Shown here: positions 1 through 9,078 of the stretch, one piece after another
Position numbering within the stretch: the first letter of the stretch is position 1
Layout of the letters: each line of letters begins with the position of its first letter
From: Microbacterium sp. SCN 70-27
GTDB lineage: Bacteria > Actinomycetota > Actinomycetes > Actinomycetales > Microbacteriaceae
DNA: 64,000 nucleotides
Direction of reading: 5' to 3'
Assembly: GCA_001724425.1 (NCBI GenBank)
Contig: MEEK01000016.1
Span: forward strand, 1 to 64,000
Position numbers and translations under genes: made by a program
The notes under the pieces: generated by a model
What the model was told of the DNA's origin: nothing
Database searches by the model: none
Seen by the model: the letters and a program-made list of their open reading frames with translations, nothing else

Positions 1-98
1 CGGCAACTATTGGTTCGCAGAGGTCGTTTACGAGATAACCCTGCATCCTCGGCCCGCTTCCCGCAGCTTCACAGGCGCTGTCGAAACCGATCAGCCCC
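1..98 (-). ncRNA. ssrA: tmRNA (ssrA), 5' part only
   Basis: Read on the minus strand from position 98, the sequence opens with GGGGCTGATCGGTTTCGACA, the hallmark 5' end of tmRNA, which forms one side of the tRNA-like acceptor and the D-arm-like region. Further on it shows GTAAACGAC and an A-rich stretch typical of the approach to the tag reading frame. The molecule runs off the window at position 1, so the tag codons, the pseudoknots and the 3' end are not visible. tmRNA rescues stalled ribosomes together with SmpB, whose gene lies about 760 bases away. The exact 5' nucleotide (98 or 100) is inferred from the conserved GGGGCUGA start. Confidence 0.88.
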
Positions 99-183
99 GG
101 AGGCCACATGGCGAAGTGAGCCACTGTCACGCTGTGGAGTTGTCCTCGGCATCCTCTCGGACCCGAGCATTACAGTCTATCCC

Positions 184-849
184 ATGAGCGAAGTCATCAT
201 CACGGTCCGTGGCGAAAGCGAGACCCACATCGCCCCCGAGCGCGCCGTCGCACACGTCACCGCCTCCGCCGACGGTCCCGACCGCGGCGTCGTCGTCGAG
301 CAGATCGCGAGCCTCGCCCAGCCCGTTCGAGCCGACCTGCAGACCCGCAAGGACGCCGGTGGACTCGCAGACTGGGCGAGCCAGCGCGTCTCGGTCTGGT
401 CGGATCGCCCCTGGAACAACGAGGGCCGCCAGCTCGACCTCGTCCATCACGCCTCCGTCGAACTCACCGCGACGTTCACCGACGTGCTGGCGCTCTCCGA
501 CTGGCTGAACGCCCTCGGTGCCACCGACGGCTGGCAGGTCGGCGTCGTCGAGTGGCAACTCACCCCCGAGACCCGCGCGAGCGTCGAGCGCGAGGTCGCC
601 ATCGCGGCCGTAGCGGTCGCCGTCGAGCGCGCGACCGCCTACGCGACCGCGATCGGCAAGACGACGGTCACACCCGTGCAGATCGCCGACTTGGGGCTCC
701 TCGGCGGCGGCTCGCCCGAACGGCCGGCACCGCGGATGTTCGCGAAGGCCGCGATGATGGATGCCGCGGGCTCCGGCCCCGCCGTCGAGTTCCGCCCCGA
801 CGACATCGTGGTCACTGCCGCCGTGGAGGCGCGGTTCGAGGCATCCTGA
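184..849 (+). CDS. SIMPL-domain (DUF541) protein
   Basis: This 221-residue protein begins MSEVIITVRGES and resembles the SIMPL/DUF541 family, whose N-terminal strand pattern (V-x-G-x-x-x-x-x-x-P-E-x-A) is visible as VRGESETHIAPERA. The C-terminal half has the Ala-rich A-x-x-x-A-x-x-Y-A helix (residues about 140-160) usual for the family. No signal peptide or membrane segment is seen, so it is probably cytoplasmic. The reading frame is open further upstream, but that part crosses the tmRNA promoter region and looks non-coding; the ATG at 184 is preferred. Its role is unknown. It converges on smpB with 9 bases between the stop codons. Confidence 0.8.
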   Translation: MSEVIITVRGESETHIAPERAVAHVTASADGPDRGVVVEQIASLAQPVRADLQTRKDAGGLADWASQRVSVWSDRPWNNEGRQLDLVHHASVELTATFTDVLALSDWLNALGATDGWQVGVVEWQLTPETRASVEREVAIAAVAVAVERATAYATAIGKTTVTPVQIADLGLLGGGSPERPAPRMFAKAAMMDAAGSGPAVEFRPDDIVVTAAVEARFEAS

Positions 850-858
850 CCGGAGAGG

Positions 859-1335
859 TCAGTCGCCGAGCCGGTTACGGCTGCGCATCGCCCGCTCCGC
901 CTCGCGCTTGTCCTCGCGCTCTCGGATCGTCTGGCGCTTCTCGTACTCGCGCTTGCCCTTCGCGACCGCGATCTCGACCTTCGCTCGCCCGTCGGAGAAG
1001 TACAGCTTGAGCGGGATCAGGGTGTAGCCGCCCGCGCTGATCGCGTGCGACAGCTTGATGATCTCCGCCTTGTGCAACAGGAGCTTGCGCGTGCGCTTGG
1101 AGGAATGGTTCGTCCAGTGCCCCTGCGAGTACTCGGGGATGTGCACGGCATCCAGGTAAGCCTCGCCGCCGTCGATGTACGCATAGCCGTCGCTGAGGTT
1201 CGCGCGGCCCTCACGCAGCGACTTCACCTCCGTGCCGGTGAGCACGAGTCCCGCCTCGTACGACTTCTCGATCGTGTACTCGTGGCGCGCGCGACGGTTG
1301 GTCGCGACGACCTTCTCCCCGCGTTCCCTGGGCAT
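859..1335 (-). CDS. smpB: SsrA-binding protein SmpB
   Basis: This 158-residue protein matches SmpB over its full length. It has the N-terminal [10 protein letters not shown] block, the TGTEVKSLR motif of the OB-fold RNA-binding barrel, and a basic C-terminal tail ([16 protein letters not shown]) that reaches into the decoding centre. SmpB carries tmRNA to stalled ribosomes for trans-translation. A GAGGAG ribosome-binding site lies 5-6 bases before the ATG on the minus strand. It is downstream of ftsX in the same direction (48-base gap) and close to the tmRNA gene, as in many actinobacteria. Confidence 0.97.
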   Translation of the reverse strand: MPRERGEKVVATNRRARHEYTIEKSYEAGLVLTGTEVKSLREGRANLSDGYAYIDGGEAYLDAVHIPEYSQGHWTNHSSKRTRKLLLHKAEIIKLSHAISAGGYTLIPLKLYFSDGRAKVEIAVAKGKREYEKRQTIREREDKREAERAMRSRNRLGD

Positions 1336-1383
1336 GGTGACTCCTCGTTCTGACAGCAGCCTGCCAGCATACCCCAGACGGGC

Positions 1384-2298
1384 TCAGGCGCGCAGCCACC
1401 GGCGGATCGCGAACCCGGCCGACAGTGCGGCCAGCACGAGCCCGATCACGATGATGACGGGGATCACGATCGCGGCATCCTGCATGTTCACCCAGTCGGT
1501 GATGAAGCTCACGCGGCCCTTGAGGTACCCCTCCACGCCGAAGTACACCCCGGCGACGATCGCACCGCCCGCGAGGACGGAGCCGATGAACGCGGCGATC
1601 ACGCCTTCGAGGATGAACGGCGTCTGGATGAAGCGGTTGGATGCCCCGACGAGGCGCATGATGCCGACCTCCCGCCGCCGCGCATACGCCGACAACCGGA
1701 TCGTCGTCGAGATGAGCAGCGCCGCGGCGATGAGCATGAGACCCGCGATACCGACCGCGATGTAGGTCGCGACGGTGAGCGCGGAGAAGAGCGGCTCGAG
1801 GTACTGCATCTGGTTCTTGACGGCCTCGACGCCCTTCGCACCGGAGAACGCCTCTGTGATGACATCCGACTTCTCGGGGTCGACGAGCCCGACCCAGTAC
1901 GTGTTGCCGAGCTGCGCGGGCGTCACGTAGTCCTTGTACTCGTCGCCGTAGAGATCGAGGAGGTTCTGGTAGGCCTCGTCGGCAGACTCGAAGCGCACAT
2001 CCCGCACGATCCCCTGCAGTGCGGGGCTCGCCAGGCGGTCGGCGACGGCGGCCAACTCCTCATCGGTCGCGGCACCGTCGACGCAGGTCGCGACGGTCGA
2101 GTCGTCGCGACACATCACGATCGACACCTGCGCGCGATCGACCCAGTAGTCGCGCATCTTGCCGATCTGCATCTGCATGAGCATCGCCGCGCCGACGAAC
2201 GTCAGCGACACGAACGTCACGAGCACGACGGAGATCACCATCGAGGCGTTACGCCGCAGGCCCGAAAGCGCCTCGGCGAGGATCAGACGCACCCTCAC
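1384..2298 (-). CDS. ftsX: Cell division protein FtsX (ABC permease-like)
   Basis: This 304-residue membrane protein has the FtsX layout: a first transmembrane helix near residues 18-42, an extracytoplasmic loop with paired cysteines (VMCRDDSTVATC), and three further helices at about 175-200, 230-255 and 275-298. FtsEX signals to peptidoglycan hydrolases during division; in actinobacteria the usual partner is RipC. The start is GTG at 2298 and overlaps the ftsE stop by 4 bases (GTGA), so translation of the pair is probably coupled. The size and the conserved VGASNRFIQTPFILEG segment fit the family. Confidence 0.95.
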   Translation of the reverse strand: MRVRLILAEALSGLRRNASMVISVVLVTFVSLTFVGAAMLMQMQIGKMRDYWVDRAQVSIVMCRDDSTVATCVDGAATDEELAAVADRLASPALQGIVRDVRFESADEAYQNLLDLYGDEYKDYVTPAQLGNTYWVGLVDPEKSDVITEAFSGAKGVEAVKNQMQYLEPLFSALTVATYIAVGIAGLMLIAAALLISTTIRLSAYARRREVGIMRLVGASNRFIQTPFILEGVIAAFIGSVLAGGAIVAGVYFGVEGYLKGRVSFITDWVNMQDAAIVIPVIIVIGLVLAALSAGFAIRRWLRA

Positions 2299-3377
2299 GA
2301 GGTCGGCCCCACTTCGTCTTCGTCGGATGCCAGCCCGAGCCGCTCGGCGACGGTCATGTCGTCGAGGTCGAGACCGTCGAGTTGCACCACCGGCGCGTCG
2401 ATCACGATCGGCCGGGTCTGCGGCTTGGTCTCGCGTGCGGGCGGCTCGGCGGCGGGCGCGGGCGCCTGCGCGGGCTCGGGGCTCGCGTGGTACGGGGAGG
2501 CGGCGGGAGCCTCTGCAGGCGCTACCGCCGCGGCGGGCGCCGCGGGCGCTCCCGTCGGCACCGAGGCATCCTCGGCAGGGACGGGCTCGACCGAGGAGGT
2601 GGCGATCTCGCGCTGCAGCTCCATCACGGCGCTCAAGGCGGCCGTCGCCGCGACCCCGCGCTCCTGCTGCGGAGCGAGGCTCGGAATGGCGGACGTGTCG
2701 CCGTAGCCGCCGTGGCGGTCGTCGCGCAGCATGGCTCCCCCGCTCAGCTCGATCACGCGACGCTTCATCTGGTCGACGAAGCCGGCTTCGTGAGTCGCCA
2801 TGACGACCGTCGTACCGCCTTCGTTGATCCGCGCCAGCAGCCGCATGATGTCGACCGACGTTGCGGGATCGAGGTTCCCCGTGGGTTCGTCGGCGAGGAG
2901 GATCTGTGGGCGGTTGACGATCGCGCGGGCGATCGCGACGCGCTGCTGCTCACCGCCGGAGAGCTCGTGCGGCAGTCGCTTCTGCTTTCCGTCGAGGCCG
3001 ACGAGGGCGAGCGCCTCGGGAACCGCCTGCTGGATGAAGGCCCGCGACGAGCCGATCACCTGCAGCGTGAAGGCGACGTTCTGGAACACCGTCTTGTTCG
3101 GCAGCAGCCGGAAGTCCTGGAACACCGACCCGATGTGGCGCCGGAAATACGGCACCTTGCGGGTGGAGAGCGTCGCGAGGTCGCGGCCGAGCACGACGAC
3201 GCGGCCGTCGCTCGGCGTGTCTTCACGCAGGATCAGCCGCAGACACGAGGACTTCCCCGAGCCCGACGCGCCCACGAGGAAGACGAACTCCCCGCGCTGG
3301 ACCTCGAAATCGACGTCGTTCAGCGCCGGCTTGTTCGTCCCGCGGTATTTCTTGGTGACGTGCTCGAACCGGATCAT
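2295..3377 (-). CDS. ftsE: Cell division ATP-binding protein FtsE with long C-terminal extension
   Basis: This 360-residue ABC ATPase carries Walker A (GASGSGKS, residues 36-43), the LSGGEQQR signature near residue 140 and Walker B (ILLADEP) shortly after. It drives FtsX in the septal FtsEX complex. Typical FtsE is about 229 residues; here roughly 130 more follow the ATPase core, rich in Ala, Pro and Glu, ending in a short acidic hydrophobic stretch ([22 protein letters not shown]) that could be a docking motif. On the minus strand TAGGCT lies 9 bases before the ATG, a possible -10 for a nearly leaderless mRNA. Overlaps ftsX by 4 bases. Confidence 0.95.
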   Translation of the reverse strand: MIRFEHVTKKYRGTNKPALNDVDFEVQRGEFVFLVGASGSGKSSCLRLILREDTPSDGRVVVLGRDLATLSTRKVPYFRRHIGSVFQDFRLLPNKTVFQNVAFTLQVIGSSRAFIQQAVPEALALVGLDGKQKRLPHELSGGEQQRVAIARAIVNRPQILLADEPTGNLDPATSVDIMRLLARINEGGTTVVMATHEAGFVDQMKRRVIELSGGAMLRDDRHGGYGDTSAIPSLAPQQERGVAATAALSAVMELQREIATSSVEPVPAEDASVPTGAPAAPAAAVAPAEAPAASPYHASPEPAQAPAPAAEPPARETKPQTRPIVIDAPVVQLDGLDLDDMTVAERLGLASDEDEVGPTS

Positions 3378-3444
3378 GACCCGTCGAGCCTAAGCGCGCG
3401 CCCGGAGGATGCCAGGCGCGACACCCCGCGCGCGCGAGGTCGAC

Positions 3445-4557
3445 TCAGTCGTCGTCGTCCTTGCGCTTGCGCCAGCGGATGCCGGCGGCGATGAGGCCGT
3501 CGAGGTCGCCGTCGAAGACGACCGCGGGGTTCCCGACCTCGTAGCCGGTGCGGAGGTCCTTCACGAGCTGCTGACCGTAGAGGAAGTACGAGCGCATCTG
3601 GTCGCCCCAGCTGGCGGTGATGGTGCCGGCGAGTTCCTTCTTCTTCGCCGCCTCCTCCTCGCGCTTGAGGAGCAGCAGGCGCGTCTGCAGGACGCGCATC
3701 GCGGCGGCACGGTTCTGGATCTGGCTCTTCTCGTTCTGCATCGAGACGACGAGACCCGTCGGAAGGTGGGTGATGCGCACGGCCGAGTCGGTCGTGTTGA
3801 CCGACTGACCGCCGGGGCCGGAGGAGCGGAAGACGTCGACGCGGATGTCGCCTTCGGGCACGTCGACCTCGACGGCCTCTTCGAGGGCCGGGATCACTTC
3901 GACGGCCGCGAACGACGTCTGGCGCTTGTCGGCACCGCCGAACGGGCTGATGCGCGCGAGACGGTGCGTGCCCGCCTCGACGGAGAGGGTGCCGTAGGCG
4001 TACGGGGCATCCACTTCGAACGTCGCCGACTTGATGCCGGCGCCTTCCGCGTAGGACGTGTCCATCACCTTGACGGAGTACTTGTGCCGCTCGGCCCAGC
4101 GCAGGTACATGCGCAGCAGCATCTCGGCGAAGTCGGTGGCGTCGTCGCCGCCCGCGCCGGATCGGATCGTGACGACGGCGGGGCGGTCGTCGTACTCGCC
4201 GTCGAGGAGCGTCTGCACCTCGAGCTGGCCGATGACGTCCTGCAGGTCGGCGATCTCGCGGCGCGCTTCGGCGGCGGTGTCCTCGTCGTCCATCTCGTGG
4301 GCGAGCTCCACGAGCACGTCGAGGTCGTCGAGGCGCTGCTCGACGTCGGTGACGCGCTTGAGGTCGGCCTGGCGGTGGCTGAGCGCGCTCGTGACCTTCT
4401 GCGCCTTCTCGACGTCGTCCCAGAGGTCGGGCGCGCCGGCCTCTTCGGAGAGCCGCTCGATCTCGGCGCGGAGCGCGACGACGTCGACCACTGCGGCGAT
4501 GTCGGAGAACGTGGAGCGCAGGGCCTGGATGTCGGCGGAGGGATCGAAATCAAGCAT
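3445..4557 (-). CDS. prfB: Peptide chain release factor 2
   Basis: This 370-residue class I release factor carries the GGQ motif ([17 protein letters not shown]) that triggers peptidyl-tRNA hydrolysis, and the SPF tripeptide (ARISPFGG) that identifies it as RF2, reading UGA and UAA. The gene is one uninterrupted frame, so the +1 programmed frameshift found in many bacterial prfB genes is absent here. The start is the ATG at 4557 ([11 protein letters not shown]); the frame extends upstream but homology does not. TAGTCT lies 8 bases before the ATG on the minus strand. It heads the prfB-ftsE-ftsX-smpB block and diverges from the MFS gene. Confidence 0.97.
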   Translation of the reverse strand: MLDFDPSADIQALRSTFSDIAAVVDVVALRAEIERLSEEAGAPDLWDDVEKAQKVTSALSHRQADLKRVTDVEQRLDDLDVLVELAHEMDDEDTAAEARREIADLQDVIGQLEVQTLLDGEYDDRPAVVTIRSGAGGDDATDFAEMLLRMYLRWAERHKYSVKVMDTSYAEGAGIKSATFEVDAPYAYGTLSVEAGTHRLARISPFGGADKRQTSFAAVEVIPALEEAVEVDVPEGDIRVDVFRSSGPGGQSVNTTDSAVRITHLPTGLVVSMQNEKSQIQNRAAAMRVLQTRLLLLKREEEAAKKKELAGTITASWGDQMRSYFLYGQQLVKDLRTGYEVGNPAVVFDGDLDGLIAAGIRWRKRKDDDD

Positions 4558-4582
4558 GACACTCCAGACTAACGTGGATGGG

Positions 4583-5869
4583 GTGACGGATGCCTCCACC
4601 CCCGAACCCATCGGCGGCATGCTGTGGAAGCTCGCACCCGTGATCTACGGCCCGACCGTCCTGTTCGCCCTCGGCGAGGGCGCCGTGATCCCCCTCCTCC
4701 CGGTCTTCGCCTCGCGCCTCGGCGCCGACGTGCCGACGGCCGCCCTCGTCGCGGCGGCGCTCGTCGTGGGGCAGCTGTGCGGCAACATCCCCGCCGGGTG
4801 GGCCGTCGCGCGGGTCGGGGAGCGTGTGACGATGGCGATCGGCGGCGTCATCGCGATGCTCGGCGTCGCGGGGCTCGCCCTCTCCCCCAACCTGGGCGTG
4901 CTCACGGCATCCGTCTTCGTCATCGGGTTCTGCGCGGCCGTCTTCGGACTCGCCCGGCACTCGTTCATGACGACGCGTGTGCCGCTGTCGTTCCGCGCTC
5001 GGGCGCTGTCGCTGCTCGGCGGAACCTTCCGTCTCGGCATGTTCGTCGGGCCGTTCATCGCGGCCGCGCTGATCGCCGTCTTCGGCGACGGTCACGCGAC
5101 GGTGTGGTTCTTCGGCGTCTGCCTCGTCGCGACGGTGCTGCTCGTGCTCCTCGGCCCCGATCCCGAGGCACAGACTCCCGCAGCCCGCGTCGCCCGCGTG
5201 GAGGGCGATTCGCGCCTCGCCGAAGACACCGGCGAGGCGGTGACGGGTTCGATCCCCACCGCCGAGCGGGTGGGCGTGTTCCGCACGATGTGGCGCTACC
5301 GCTCCGTGCTGTCGCGCCTCGGGCTCGCGGCCGCGTCGCTGTCGGCGGTGCGCTCGGCGCGTCAGGTCGTGCTGCCCCTGTGGGGCGTGTCGCTGGGGCT
5401 CGACGCGCAGACGATCGTCCTCGTGGTGGGTGTGTCGGGAGCCATCGACTTCGCCCTGTTCTACGCGAGCGGCCAGGTCATGGACCGGTTCGGGCGACTG
5501 TGGGCGGCCCTCCCCGCAATGGTCCTCATGGGCGCGGGCTTCCTCGCGCTGTCGTTCACGCACGACACCCTGCAGGCCCCGATGTGGTTCGCCCTGTTCG
5601 CCGCGGTCCTCGGCGTCGGGAACGGGCTCTCCAGCGGCATCCTCCTGACCCTCGGCGCCGACGTCGCACCGCAAACCGATCCGGCAGCATTCCTCGGGTC
5701 GTGGCGGACGTTGACGGATGCCGGGGGTGCCACCGCTCCCCTGCTCGTCTCCGCCCTCGCGGCGACGTTCTCGCTGTCGCTCGCGACCGGCGCGATGGGC
5801 GTCATCGGGCTGCTGGGTGCTGCGGCGTTCGCTCGCTGGGTGCCGCGGTTCGTGCCCCGGCGGCGCTGA
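4583..5869 (+). CDS. MFS transporter (drug-efflux type)
   Basis: This protein of about 428 residues shows the twelve hydrophobic segments of a major facilitator, in two sets of six around a central loop near residues 185-225 ([26 protein letters not shown]). A motif-A-like [13 protein letters not shown] follows the second helix, as in efflux-type proton antiporters. The substrate cannot be read from sequence. The GTG at 4583 gives [15 protein letters not shown] 4574 or ATG 4619 are alternatives. It is divergent from prfB with a very short intergenic region. Confidence 0.85.
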   Translation: MTDASTPEPIGGMLWKLAPVIYGPTVLFALGEGAVIPLLPVFASRLGADVPTAALVAAALVVGQLCGNIPAGWAVARVGERVTMAIGGVIAMLGVAGLALSPNLGVLTASVFVIGFCAAVFGLARHSFMTTRVPLSFRARALSLLGGTFRLGMFVGPFIAAALIAVFGDGHATVWFFGVCLVATVLLVLLGPDPEAQTPAARVARVEGDSRLAEDTGEAVTGSIPTAERVGVFRTMWRYRSVLSRLGLAAASLSAVRSARQVVLPLWGVSLGLDAQTIVLVVGVSGAIDFALFYASGQVMDRFGRLWAALPAMVLMGAGFLALSFTHDTLQAPMWFALFAAVLGVGNGLSSGILLTLGADVAPQTDPAAFLGSWRTLTDAGGATAPLLVSALAATFSLSLATGAMGVIGLLGAAAFARWVPRFVPRRR

Positions 5870-5945
5870 GGCGTGGGCGGGGCCTTCGGGTCGCTCGGTC
5901 GCGTGCCGGATGTCGTGCGCCGGGCTCCTGCTCGCGCGCTCGCGA

Positions 5946-6200
5946 TCAGGTGATGTCGATGGGCTGGCGCGCCTCGGCGTAGCCGAACGCGTTCTGCTCG
6001 ACGGGTTCGTCTCGATCACGGCGGAGCAGCTGGGTAGGGCACCACCCCGTGATCGCACCGATGAGAAGGAAAGCGGAGCAGATCCCGGCGGGGATCGCGC
6101 ACCACAGCTGGCCGACGCTCAGCGCGAACGACCCGGCGATCACTGCGGCGACGACGCGGAAGACACGGTCGGCGGGGGTGGTCGCGCACGAACGGAACAC
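5946..6200 (-). CDS. Small membrane protein, DUF2892 (YgaP-like) type
   Basis: This protein of about 84 residues has two hydrophobic segments (FRVVAAVIAGSFALSV and WCAIPAGICSAFLLIGAITG) followed by GWCPTQLLRRD. The GWCP motif after the second helix is typical of DUF2892 proteins, small inner-membrane proteins often linked to rhodanese or thioredoxin genes. The GTG start at 6200 is chosen because AGGAGG lies 12 bases upstream, at the end of the thioredoxin gene. The gene follows trx on the same strand with 7 bases between trx stop and this start, so co-transcription is likely. The function is not established; the neighbour suggests thiol or sulfur metabolism. Confidence 0.7.
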   Translation of the reverse strand: MFRSCATTPADRVFRVVAAVIAGSFALSVGQLWCAIPAGICSAFLLIGAITGWCPTQLLRRDRDEPVEQNAFGYAEARQPIDIT

Positions 6201-6207
6201 GCGGCGC

Positions 6208-6570
6208 TCAGGCCTCCTGCGCGGCGATCTGCGCGCGGACCTCGTCCATGTCCAGGCCACGGACGGCGTCGATCACCTGCTCGAGCTGCGGCGCTGCGAG
6301 GGCTCCCGGCTGGGAGAAGACGAGCACGTTCTCACGGAACGCCATGAGCGTCGGGATGGAGGTGATCCGGAAGCCGGCGGCGAGTTCCTGCTGCGCTTCG
6401 GTGTCGATCTTGCCGAACACGACGTCGGGGTGGGTGGTCGACGCGGTCTCGAAGACGGGGCCGAATGCGCGGCACGGGCCGCACCACGCCGCCCAGAAGT
6501 CGAGCAGCACGATGTCGTTGCCCGTAATGGTGGTCTCGAGGTTGTCGAGGGTGATCTCTCGGGTAGCCAT
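6208..6570 (-). CDS. trxA: Thioredoxin
   Basis: This 120-residue protein has the thioredoxin fold with active site WCGPCR (Cys30 and Cys33), preceded by LLDFWAAW, and the conserved cis-Pro region (ITSIPTLMAF). It reduces disulfides in cytoplasmic proteins. The length is normal. The minus-strand -10 hexamer TATGCT sits exactly 6 bases before the ATG, with no good Shine-Dalgarno between them, so the mRNA is probably leaderless. A DUF2892-like gene follows immediately. Confidence 0.95.
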   Translation of the reverse strand: MATREITLDNLETTITGNDIVLLDFWAAWCGPCRAFGPVFETASTTHPDVVFGKIDTEAQQELAAGFRITSIPTLMAFRENVLVFSQPGALAAPQLEQVIDAVRGLDMDEVRAQIAAQEA

Positions 6571-6576
6571 GCAGTC

Positions 6577-6582
6577 AGCATA
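6577..6582 (-). promoter_or_regulatory. -10 hexamer of leaderless trxA promoter
   Basis: TATGCT on the minus strand ends 6 bases before the trxA ATG. The same spacing recurs at eight other genes in the window. Confidence 0.5.
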
Positions 6583-6639
6583 CCCCCATGGGTATCGACG
6601 CGACCGTCGAGGGCCTGCCCAGATCCCGGTCGGGCCGCC

Positions 6640-7086
6640 TCAGCGCAGCGCCGTCCGGCTCGTCGCGGTCGCCTCCAGAGTGAAGCCGTCCGGCACGAAC
6701 AGCGTCAGGACGGGCGGGCGCCACCGGGTCTGCACCGTGACGCGCGCGGAGAGGCCGTCGGGCGTCCCGGCGGACACGAGCGTCGCCGTTCCGAGTTCGC
6801 CGAGCAGCGCGGATGCCTGATCGTGCACGCCCTGGTCGGTGAGGACGGCGGTCGCGCCGTCGGGGCCGACGGACACGGTGAACCCGTCGGCACCGGCGAG
6901 CGCAGCGGCATCCGCGGCGGCATCCGCGCGCTTGTGGGCGAGGTACAGACTCGTCGCGTCGACGCAGACGAGGACGAGGAGGATCGCGATGAACGCGTAG
7001 CCGAGGGTGAGCAGCAGCACCGAGCCCTCGTCGTCGCGCTGATCGCGTTCGGGGTGATCCGCTGGCCTCACGGCGTGATCCCCCAC
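6640..7086 (-). CDS. TadG/Rv3654c-like pilus-locus protein
   Basis: This 148-residue protein has one N-terminal hydrophobic helix (SVLLLTLGYAFIAILLVLVCVDATSLYL) preceded by an acidic DDEGS and followed by HKRADAAADAAALAGADG. That layout is typical of the helicase/secretion neighbourhood TadE-like proteins of actinobacterial Tad loci (Rv3654c type). The rest is probably extracytoplasmic. It is the last gene of the Tad cluster and overlaps the preceding TadE-like gene by 19 bases. It probably acts as a minor pseudopilin or anchors to the envelope, but a precise role is not known. Confidence 0.75.
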   Translation of the reverse strand: MGDHAVRPADHPERDQRDDEGSVLLLTLGYAFIAILLVLVCVDATSLYLAHKRADAAADAAALAGADGFTVSVGPDGATAVLTDQGVHDQASALLGELGTATLVSAGTPDGLSARVTVQTRWRPPVLTLFVPDGFTLEATATSRTALR

Positions 7087-7550
7087 AGGCGCGACACCTT
7101 CTGCACGGAGGTCGACTCGACCGGGACCCGTGCGATCTTCTCGAGCCCGAGGATCGCCGGCACCAACGGCAGCGTCGCCTCGGCTCGCACCGTGACGGTG
7201 AGGATCGCGCCTGCGGCCGGGCAGGTCGTCGTGGTGTGGGCGCAGTCGACGGTCACAGCTACGGTGGCGGGATCGAGGCCGTACTCCGCGACGATCGCAT
7301 CACGCACCCGATCGGCACGGGCATCCGCCGTCACGACATCGGGAGACGTCGCGATCGTCCGCGCGAGTTGACGCGCGCCCGTCTCGACCCCGAGCGCCTG
7401 CCCCTGGATCGCACCGAGGGCGACGATGAGGTAGACGATCGGCGTCAGGAGCAGCAGCCCCACGAGGATGAATTCGAGCGGCGCGGAGCCCTCGTCTGCG
7501 GGCATCCCCTCATCGCGGGGCCACTCAGTCGAAGCTCTCGCGCGGAGCAT
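7068..7550 (-). CDS. TadE-like pseudopilin
   Basis: This 160-residue protein has the TadE/TadF pattern: a short charged leader ending in DEGSAPLEF, then a hydrophobic helix (ILVGLLLLTPIVYLIVALGAI) and a soluble domain with a likely disulfide (CAHTTTTC). The glutamate five residues after the small-residue cleavage point is the type IV prepilin signature. The ATG at 7550 has a near-perfect ribosome-binding site (GGAGGTGA, 6 bases upstream); a later ATG at 7505 is the alternative. It overlaps the previous tadE-like gene by 26 bases and the next gene by 19 bases. Confidence 0.78.
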   Translation of the reverse strand: MLRARASTEWPRDEGMPADEGSAPLEFILVGLLLLTPIVYLIVALGAIQGQALGVETGARQLARTIATSPDVVTADARADRVRDAIVAEYGLDPATVAVTVDCAHTTTTCPAAGAILTVTVRAEATLPLVPAILGLEKIARVPVESTSVQKVSRLWGITP

Positions 7551-7914
7551 GCGCGGTCACCTCCAGTGCGCCGGGGATGCCGATGAACCCGACGAGTGGC
7601 AAGGTGGCCGTCACGGTGACCTGCACCTGCGGGCCGGCGGCTCCGTCGGTCGGGGTGGCGACAGCGGTGGCGCCGAACCCGTCGCCGACGGCCGCACCGA
7701 CCAGCTGCTCGGCCCGGCTCGCACCGTCGCCGGGAGCCATGTCGGCGAGCGCTCCGTAGTAGGCGCCCTCGACCGCGGCGTCGTGGACGACGTTCCGGAC
7801 GTAGACCGCGATCGCCAACTGCACGACCGCGAGTGTGAGCAGCGTCAGCAGCGTGCCGACGAGGACGAACTCGACCGGCGCGGAGCCGGTGTCGTCGTCT
7901 CGGAGCGTCCGCAC
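7525..7914 (-). CDS. tadE: TadE-like pseudopilin
   Basis: This 129-residue protein starts with a charged leader and DTGSAPVEF, followed by a hydrophobic helix (VLVGTLLTLLTLAVVQLAIAVYV) and the RNVVHDAAVEGAYYGALAD segment that is highly characteristic of TadE. TadE is processed by the prepilin peptidase and is needed for Flp pilus assembly at the membrane. It lies directly after the small Flp-like gene (16-base gap) in the minus-strand Tad cluster. With tadA broken upstream, it may be expressed without a working pilus motor. Confidence 0.83.
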   Translation of the reverse strand: MRTLRDDDTGSAPVEFVLVGTLLTLLTLAVVQLAIAVYVRNVVHDAAVEGAYYGALADMAPGDGASRAEQLVGAAVGDGFGATAVATPTDGAAGPQVQVTVTATLPLVGFIGIPGALEVTAHAPRESFD

Positions 7915-7930
7915 GGTGACGACCGCGGGC

Positions 7931-8110
7931 TCAGAAGCCCGAGACGCGGCTGATCGCCTGGTTGAACAGGTCGGCGAGCGCGGGGCCCGCGACGGCCCAG
8001 ATCGCGATCACGAGCCCTGCCGTCATCAGCGTCACGAGCACCCACCCGGGAACGTCGCCACGTTCGTCCTCGCGGAGTTCCCGCACGTTCTCACGCATGA
8101 AATCGAACAT
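7931..8110 (-). CDS. Flp/DUF4244-like small pilus-locus protein
   Basis: This protein of about 59 residues has an acidic N-terminal stretch (MRENVRELREDERGD) and one hydrophobic helix (WVLVTLMTAGLVIAIWAVAGPALADLF). Its position between tadC and tadE is where the Flp pilin or the DUF4244 protein sits in actinobacterial Tad loci. The canonical Flp motif (G-x-x-x-x-E-Y) is not evident; GDVPGWV takes its place, so identity as the major pilin is uncertain. The ATG at 8110 is chosen; a GTG at 8137 would add nine residues. Confidence 0.65.
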   Translation of the reverse strand: MFDFMRENVRELREDERGDVPGWVLVTLMTAGLVIAIWAVAGPALADLFNQAISRVSGF

Positions 8111-8160
8111 GGCGCCAGTGTCGTCAATCCCCGCCACCTGCGCGCGAGTTTTCCACAGCC

Positions 8161-9078
8161 TCAGCCGAGGCCGAGCTTCAGCAGGACGATGCCGGGGAAC
8201 ACCGCGAAGACCACCGACAAGGGCAAGATCATGAAGACGAGCGGGAGAAGCATCAAGATCTCCTTGCGCCCGGCGGCTTCGATCAGCGCCCGCTTGGCCT
8301 CCTCACGGGCATCGACCGCCTGTTCCTGCAAGACGAGGGCAAGCGGAGCTCCCCGATCGATCGCCGCTACGAGGTGCTCGACGGCACGGGAGAGCGCCGG
8401 CACCTCGCACGTCTTCGCCACGCTGAGCAGCGCGTCCGCGAGGCTCGACCCCGTGCCACTCGCGAGCACTGCTCCGCGGAGCTCCTCCGTGAGCACACCG
8501 GTGCCGACATCCCCCACGCGTCGCAGCGCATCGCGCAGCCCCTCCCCTGCGGCCAGGCACAGCGCGAGGAACTCGAGCACGGTGGGGAGCTCCTCCTCGA
8601 TCCGCGCGACCCGCCGTTTCGCAGCCCGGGTGAGTTGCTGCTCGTACACGACGGCGGCGACCACGGCACCGAGTGGCGGGAGCAGAGCCGCGATGACTCC
8701 GCCGCGACCGGCGAGAGTGGATGCCACGGCGAGCGCACCGCCTGCGAAGAGCCCTCCGACCGCCCAGCCGAGCTGCACGGCACGGAAGGCGACGACGTCG
8801 GGCGCCCGCCCCGCTTGGCGCAGGCGCTGGGCGAGGGCATCCCCACCGCCCCAGCCCGCGGCGACGCGATCGCGTATCGATCGCCAATCGGCGACCGCCG
8901 GGACGGGCTGCAGTGGCGTGAGTCCCGCCGGATCGGCGATGTCGCGCACATACGGTGAGATCCGGCGAATGAGGCTCGGCGCCGCCCAGCGCGGCACGCG
9001 ACGAGCGATCAGCAGAAGACCACAGGCGAGGGCCACGCCGAGGATGATCGCGGACGACAGCAGCGAGAGGTCGCTCAT
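8161..9078 (-). CDS. tadC: TadC-like type II secretion F-family membrane protein
   Basis: This 305-residue protein has an N-terminal membrane helix (LSSAIILGVALACGLLLIA), a pair of helices around residues 125-165, the cytoplasmic T2SSF domain with RRVARIEEELPTVLEFLALCLAAGEGLRDALRR, and two C-terminal helices ending KLGLG. This is the platform protein layout of TadB/TadC. Its ATG at 9078 overlaps the tadB stop by 4 bases. It would work with TadA and TadB to polymerise Flp pili. Confidence 0.87.
   Translation of the reverse strand: MSDLSLLSSAIILGVALACGLLLIARRVPRWAAPSLIRRISPYVRDIADPAGLTPLQPVPAVADWRSIRDRVAAGWGGGDALAQRLRQAGRAPDVVAFRAVQLGWAVGGLFAGGALAVASTLAGRGGVIAALLPPLGAVVAAVVYEQQLTRAAKRRVARIEEELPTVLEFLALCLAAGEGLRDALRRVGDVGTGVLTEELRGAVLASGTGSSLADALLSVAKTCEVPALSRAVEHLVAAIDRGAPLALVLQEQAVDAREEAKRALIEAAGRKEILMLLPLVFMILPLSVVFAVFPGIVLLKLGLG

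Noticed and set aside
10..183. Upstream extension of the SIMPL-domain reading frame
   Set aside because: It overlaps the tmRNA 5' end and its promoter region; homology begins at the ATG at 184.
4550..6058. 502-codon minus-strand open frame across the MFS gene
   Set aside because: Low-complexity His/Arg/Glu-rich shadow; the plus strand encodes twelve membrane helices.
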